This document shows, piece by piece, positions 60,937 to 64,000 of a stretch of 64,000 bases of DNA (position 1 is its first letter; each line of letters starts with the position of its first letter). The DNA is from an uncultured Dorea sp. Its GTDB lineage: Bacteria > Bacillota > Clostridia > Lachnospirales > Lachnospiraceae. The position numbers were made by a program, and so were the translations under genes. The stretch spans positions 1 to 64,000 of the forward strand of contig CAJUMF010000007.1 in NCBI GenBank assembly GCA_910586965.1, in the 5' to 3' direction. The notes beneath the pieces are model-generated. The model did not search any database, had not been told where the DNA came from, and saw nothing but the letters and a program-made list of their open reading frames with translations.

Positions 60937-62118
60937 ATGATTTTTCACACATTTTTATTAAAATACGGAGAGATTGGGATCAAGGGAAAGAACAGATATC
61001 TTTTCGAGGATGCGCTGGTGCGTCAAGTGCGCTTTGCGCTGAGAGAAACGGACGGTGAGTTTACGGTCTATAAAAAACAGGCAAGAATCTATGTGGACTG
61101 TGACGGAGCGTATGATTACGAAGAGGTGACCGAGAAGCTTAGGAAGGTGTTTGGGCTGGTGGGGATCTGTCCGGTTGTCAGACTGGAAGACAAAGGCTTT
61201 GAAGAGCTGAAAAAAGAAGTTGTATCCTATATGGATGAGATGTACGAAGACAAAAATATTACATTCAAAGTGGAGTCCAGGCGTTCAAGAAAGACGTATC
61301 CGAAAAATTCCATGGAGATCAGCCGGGATCTTGGGGAAGCGATTCTGGAAGCATTCCCGGAGATCCGTGTGGACGTCCATCGTCCGGATGTGACAGTTCA
61401 TATTGAAGTGCGGGATGAGGTGTATGTATATTCCCGTATTATCCCGGGAGCCGGGGGGATGCCGGTAGGTACGAACGGAAAGGCCATGCTCCTTTTGTCC
61501 GGAGGGATAGACAGCCCGGTGGCAGGATATATGATATCCAAACGCGGGGTGGGAATTGAGGCAACTTACTTCCACGCTCCGCCGTATACCAGTGAGCGTG
61601 CGAAGCAAAAGGTTATGGATCTTGCAAAGAAAGTGGCGGAATATGCAGGTCCTGTTAAGCTCCATGTAGTGAATTTTACAGACATTCAGCTCTATATCTA
61701 TGACCGGTGTCCACATGATGAGCTGACAATTATTATGCGCCGTTATATGATGAAGATCGCGGAACATTTTGCGAGGAAGGATGGGTGCCTTGGCCTTATC
61801 ACGGGAGAGAGTATCGGACAGGTGGCCAGCCAGACGATGCAGAGTCTTGCGGCGACCAATGATGTGTGCACGCTTCCGGTCTATCGTCCGCTTATTGGAT
61901 TTGATAAACAGGAGATCGTGAATGTGGCGGAAAAGATAGATACCTACGAGACGTCTATCCAGCCCTTTGAGGATTGCTGTACAATTTTTGTGGCAAAGCA
62001 TCCTGTGACGAAGCCGAATATCGACGTGATCCGGCGTTCGGAGGAACGGCTGAACGAGAAGATTGACGAACTTTTCGAGGAGGCGGTTCGCACCGTGGAG
62101 ATTATTGAGATAAAATAA
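60937..62118 (+). CDS. thiI: tRNA 4-thiouridine synthase ThiI (without rhodanese domain)
   Basis: ThiI adenylates U8 of tRNA and inserts sulfur to give 4-thiouridine. The 393-residue protein has an N-terminal ferredoxin-like/THUMP region (about 1-165; LKYGEIGIKGKNRYLFE), the PP-loop MLLLSGGIDSPVAGYMISKR near residue 184, and the family signature GESIGQVASQTMQSLAATN near residue 289. It ends after the AANH domain and has no rhodanese domain, as usual in Firmicutes, where the partner cysteine desulfurase delivers sulfur. GGAGAGAG precedes the ATG. Confidence 0.96.
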   Translation: MIFHTFLLKYGEIGIKGKNRYLFEDALVRQVRFALRETDGEFTVYKKQARIYVDCDGAYDYEEVTEKLRKVFGLVGICPVVRLEDKGFEELKKEVVSYMDEMYEDKNITFKVESRRSRKTYPKNSMEISRDLGEAILEAFPEIRVDVHRPDVTVHIEVRDEVYVYSRIIPGAGGMPVGTNGKAMLLLSGGIDSPVAGYMISKRGVGIEATYFHAPPYTSERAKQKVMDLAKKVAEYAGPVKLHVVNFTDIQLYIYDRCPHDELTIIMRRYMMKIAEHFARKDGCLGLITGESIGQVASQTMQSLAATNDVCTLPVYRPLIGFDKQEIVNVAEKIDTYETSIQPFEDCCTIFVAKHPVTKPNIDVIRRSEERLNEKIDELFEEAVRTVEIIEIK

Positions 62119-62124
62119 CTGGAA

Positions 62125-62157
62125 TAAAAAAGTCAGACCCGCCTTAAGGGTCTGACT
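62125..62157 (-). terminator. Terminator of the minus-strand HPr-like gene, also downstream of thiI
   Basis: AGTCAGACCC (62131-62140) pairs perfectly with GGGTCTGACT (62148-62157). The A run at 62126-62131 gives a good T tail only when read on the minus strand, so it mainly serves the gene at 62188-62421. It may also slow transcription from thiI. Confidence 0.82.
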
Positions 62158-62187
62158 GATTTCGTAAAGACTAGATCCGTATGAGGA

Positions 62188-62421
62188 TTATACAATGTAT
62201 GGTTTTAATATGCCGAGGATACTGTCGATGTCTGATTCATTGGCATGGATGTTCAAGTCAATAGGTTTGGACAGGTCCAAGCTGAAAATACCCATGATAG
62301 ATTTGGCATCGATGACATATCTTCCGGATACAAGGTCAAAATCATTGTCAAATTTTGTGATCTCGTTTACGAAAGATTTCACTTTATTGATAGAGTTTAA
62401 AGAAATTTGTATAGTTTTCAT
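62188..62421 (-). CDS. HPr-like protein lacking the phosphorylatable histidine
   Basis: The 77-residue product (start ATG at 62421 after AAGGAGG) matches the HPr fold: MKTIQISLNSINKVKSFVNE at the N-terminus, LVSGRYVIDAKSIMGIFSLD in the centre and a final helix. In HPr the loop near residue 15 reads GLHARPA with the phosphate-carrying His. Here the equivalent part is NSINKVKSF and the only His is at position 59. The Ser46-equivalent (Ser41 in AKSIMGIF) is kept. It therefore cannot act as a normal PTS carrier, and Ser-based regulation as in Crh is possible. It is a single-gene transcript with its own promoter and terminator. Confidence 0.85.
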   Translation of the reverse strand: MKTIQISLNSINKVKSFVNEITKFDNDFDLVSGRYVIDAKSIMGIFSLDLSKPIDLNIHANESDIDSILGILKPYIV

Positions 62422-62477
62422 AAAATACCTCCTTGTTATGATGGCAGAGTAAATGGTAATTTCTCTCTGCACTTATC

Positions 62478-62506
62478 ATCTTATAGGCACATATTGGAAA
62501 AGTCAA
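62478..62506 (-). promoter_or_regulatory. Promoter of the HPr-like gene
   Basis: On the minus strand, TTGACT (62506-62501), a 17-base spacer and TAAGAT (62483-62478). The predicted start near 62471 would begin the RNA with GCAGAG (62470-62465), which can pair with CTCTGC (62449-62444), giving a 5'-terminal hairpin ahead of the ribosome binding site. Confidence 0.6.
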
Positions 62507-62540
62507 GAAAATGTTTAAAAATACCAGAAAGGGATTATCT

Positions 62541-63836
62541 ATGAAAAAAGTGGCGTTTCACAACCTGGGGTGTAAAGTGAATGCTTACGAGATTGAAGCT
62601 ATGCAGCAGCTTTTAGCGGAAAATGGATACATGGTCGTGCCATTTGACGAGAAAGCCGACATCTATATCATAAATACATGTACGGTGACGAATATGGCTG
62701 ACCGCAAGTCAAGGCAGATGCTTCATCGGGCAAGAAAGAAGAACCCGGATGCGGTTATCGTTGCAGCAGGCTGCTATGTGCAGGAGAAAGGCGATCAGGC
62801 GGATGAATGCATCGATATTATAGTCGGGAATAACAGAAAGAAGGATATTGCGGCAATTCTCAGCCAGTACGAGAGAGAAAATAAAGGAGAGGTTTTTGAT
62901 GCGCGTCTCGATATCGGCCATACCAAAGAGTATGAAGAGCTCAGCCTGGCGCACACTGCCGGGCACACGAGAGCCTACATCAAGATACAGGACGGGTGCG
63001 ATCAGTTCTGTTCTTACTGCATCATTCCTTTTGCAAGAGGGAGGATCCGCAGCAGAAGCAAGGAAAATGTTATGAGTGAGGTGAGACGGCTGGCGGAAAA
63101 CGGATATAAGGAAGTGGTGTTGACGGGGATCCATCTAAGCTCGTACGGCATGGATCTTGGGGGAGAAAGCAACAGTCTTCTCTCTCTGGTCATGCAGATC
63201 CATGAGGTTTCCGGCATCGAGAGAATCCGGCTGGGTTCTTTGGAACCGCGGGTGATCACGGAAGAATTTGCAGAGAAGCTGTCGCTCCTTACAAAAGTCT
63301 GCCCTCACTTCCACCTTTCCCTGCAGAGCGGATGCGACGCAACGTTACGGCGTATGAACCGCCGATATACATCGGAAGAATATTATGAAAAATGCTGCCT
63401 GCTCAGAAAATATTTTAAAAATCCTGCACTTACTACGGATATCATTGTGGGATTTCCGGGGGAGACCAAGGAGGAGTTTGAACAGTCGAAAGCATTTGTG
63501 GACAAAGTGAATTTCTACGAGACCCATGTGTTTAAATATTCCAGGCGGGAAGGGACGAAGGCGGCGGACATGGACTTCCAGATTCCTGAGGAGGTAAAGA
63601 CAAAAAGGAGCAATGAGCTCCTGGAAATGAATGCCAGAAAGAAGAAGGCTTTTGAAAATACACTTATAGGAACGGTAAAAGAGGTCCTTATCGAGGAGGA
63701 AGAAGTGTGCAATGACGGAATTTATGGGATAGGACATACGAGAGAATATGTTAAAATCAGACAGAAATTGGACCGAAAACAGTTGAATCAAATGGTAAAT
63801 GTAGAAATTGAGAGCCATTTGCAAATAATACATTGA
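62541..63836 (+). CDS. mtaB: tRNA t6A37 methylthiotransferase MtaB
   Basis: MtaB is a radical-SAM enzyme that adds a methylthio group to N6-threonylcarbamoyladenosine at position 37 of tRNA. The ATG at 62541 (MKKVAFHNLGCKVNAYEIE), eight bases after AAAGGGA, gives 431 residues; an upstream ATG at 62511 lacks a site. The N-terminal UPF0004 domain carries three Cys (LGCKVN, NTCTVTN, AAGCYVQ) for the auxiliary cluster. The radical-SAM motif is CDQFCSYC near residue 156, followed by IPFARGRIRSR. A C-terminal TRAM domain closes the protein. The LGCKVN form and sequence order point to MtaB rather than MiaB or RimO. Confidence 0.94.
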   Translation: MKKVAFHNLGCKVNAYEIEAMQQLLAENGYMVVPFDEKADIYIINTCTVTNMADRKSRQMLHRARKKNPDAVIVAAGCYVQEKGDQADECIDIIVGNNRKKDIAAILSQYERENKGEVFDARLDIGHTKEYEELSLAHTAGHTRAYIKIQDGCDQFCSYCIIPFARGRIRSRSKENVMSEVRRLAENGYKEVVLTGIHLSSYGMDLGGESNSLLSLVMQIHEVSGIERIRLGSLEPRVITEEFAEKLSLLTKVCPHFHLSLQSGCDATLRRMNRRYTSEEYYEKCCLLRKYFKNPALTTDIIVGFPGETKEEFEQSKAFVDKVNFYETHVFKYSRREGTKAADMDFQIPEEVKTKRSNELLEMNARKKKAFENTLIGTVKEVLIEEEEVCNDGIYGIGHTREYVKIRQKLDRKQLNQMVNVEIESHLQIIH

Positions 63837-63861
63837 ATTTTGAATGGCTTTGGGTTAGAAT
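63833..63861 (+). promoter_or_regulatory. Promoter of the ireB gene
   Basis: TTGAAT (63833-63838), a 17-base spacer and TAGAAT (63856-63861). The -35 box overlaps the mtaB stop codon. The start codon is 32 bases downstream. Confidence 0.58.
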
Positions 63862-63893
63862 GAAAGAGAAATATTTTTGAAGGACGTGAGTAT

Positions 63894-64000
63894 ATGAAAG
63901 ATTTAAGCAGCACACAATTTTTTCAGGTAGAAAGCGGTCCACAAATTCAAGCAAAAGATATCCTTGAGATTGTGTACAAAGCTCTGAGCGAAAAAGGTTA
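63894..64000 (+). CDS. ireB: IreB-family regulatory phosphoprotein, 5' end only
   Basis: The gene starts at ATG 63894 after AAGGACGTGAG and runs out of the window after about 35 codons. The readable N-terminus, MKDLSSTQFFQVESGPQI and then AKDILEIVYKALSEKGY, matches the IreB (UPF0297) family, small proteins phosphorylated by the wall-sensing Ser/Thr kinase IreK/PrkC. Placement after mtaB is plausible, and a ruvX-type gene is often next in related genomes, but that lies outside the window. Confidence 0.88.
   Translation, partial: MKDLSSTQFFQVESGPQIQAKDILEIVYKALSEKG

Overview
The window looks like a chromosomal segment of a low-to-moderate-GC Gram-positive Clostridia. The best guess is a gut Lachnospiraceae relative, but no species can be named from the sequence. 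Support comes from Firmicutes-type genes (cdaA/cdaR, recD2, ComF, LCP proteins, tagD, thiI without a rhodanese domain, mtaB followed by ireB), strong AGGAGG-type ribosome binding sites, and many secreted Gram-positive wall enzymes. No rRNA, tRNA, insertion sequence or CRISPR array was recognised. No gene-free stretch exceeds 300 bases; the longest gaps are 285-492 and 48621-48856.

Layout. 1-284 is the 3' end of a YhcG-type (DUF1016) nuclease-like gene cut by the window edge. 493-9475 is a housekeeping block: uvrB, uvrA, an mreB-like gene, recD2 and comF. 9530-18127 holds two uncharacterised membrane proteins, the c-di-AMP pair cdaA-cdaR, an HPr-family protein, an LCP protein with three membrane segments, a sugar nucleotidyltransferase and a secreted glucosaminidase. 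18239-33318 is a surface-polymer operon of the wall teichoic acid type. It contains a membrane sugar-1-phosphate transferase, four CDP-polyol phosphotransferase-family proteins, an SDR plus IspD/TarI-like cytidylyltransferase pair, TagD, a TagG/TagH-like ABC exporter, a pyruvyltransferase and an acyltransferase. 33346-37912 encodes three secreted peptidoglycan enzymes: an M15 carboxypeptidase and two L,D-transpeptidases.

37957-48620 is mostly on the minus strand and is a second glycan locus. It has a ketopantoate-reductase-like protein, a CapK/PaaK-like adenylating enzyme, a Wzx-type flippase (plus strand), an ATP-grasp ligase, a polyprenyl-phosphate-type glycosyltransferase, a WecE-like aminotransferase and a very large YfhO-type GT-C membrane protein. 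48857-57264 returns to the plus strand with a GH25 lysozyme, an LCP protein, glmS, a second paralogous LCP protein and a membrane-anchored cohesin-domain protein. 57343-64000 is housekeeping: a YdcF-family protein, prmA, rsmE, a cysteine desulfurase, thiI, a minus-strand HPr-like protein lacking the active histidine, mtaB and the start of ireB.

Taken together, about two thirds of the window builds, exports, decorates, attaches or remodels cell-wall polymers. GlmS supplies glucosamine-6-phosphate. The two glycan loci build and decorate polymers. Three LCP proteins probably ligate them to peptidoglycan. Four or five secreted enzymes cut or cross-link the wall. CdaA-CdaR is the likely signalling link. 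The most interesting candidates for a new system are the YfhO/GT2/aminotransferase/ATP-grasp operon, which resembles the logic of the Gram-negative Arn pathway, and the hybrid polyol-phosphate polymer cluster.
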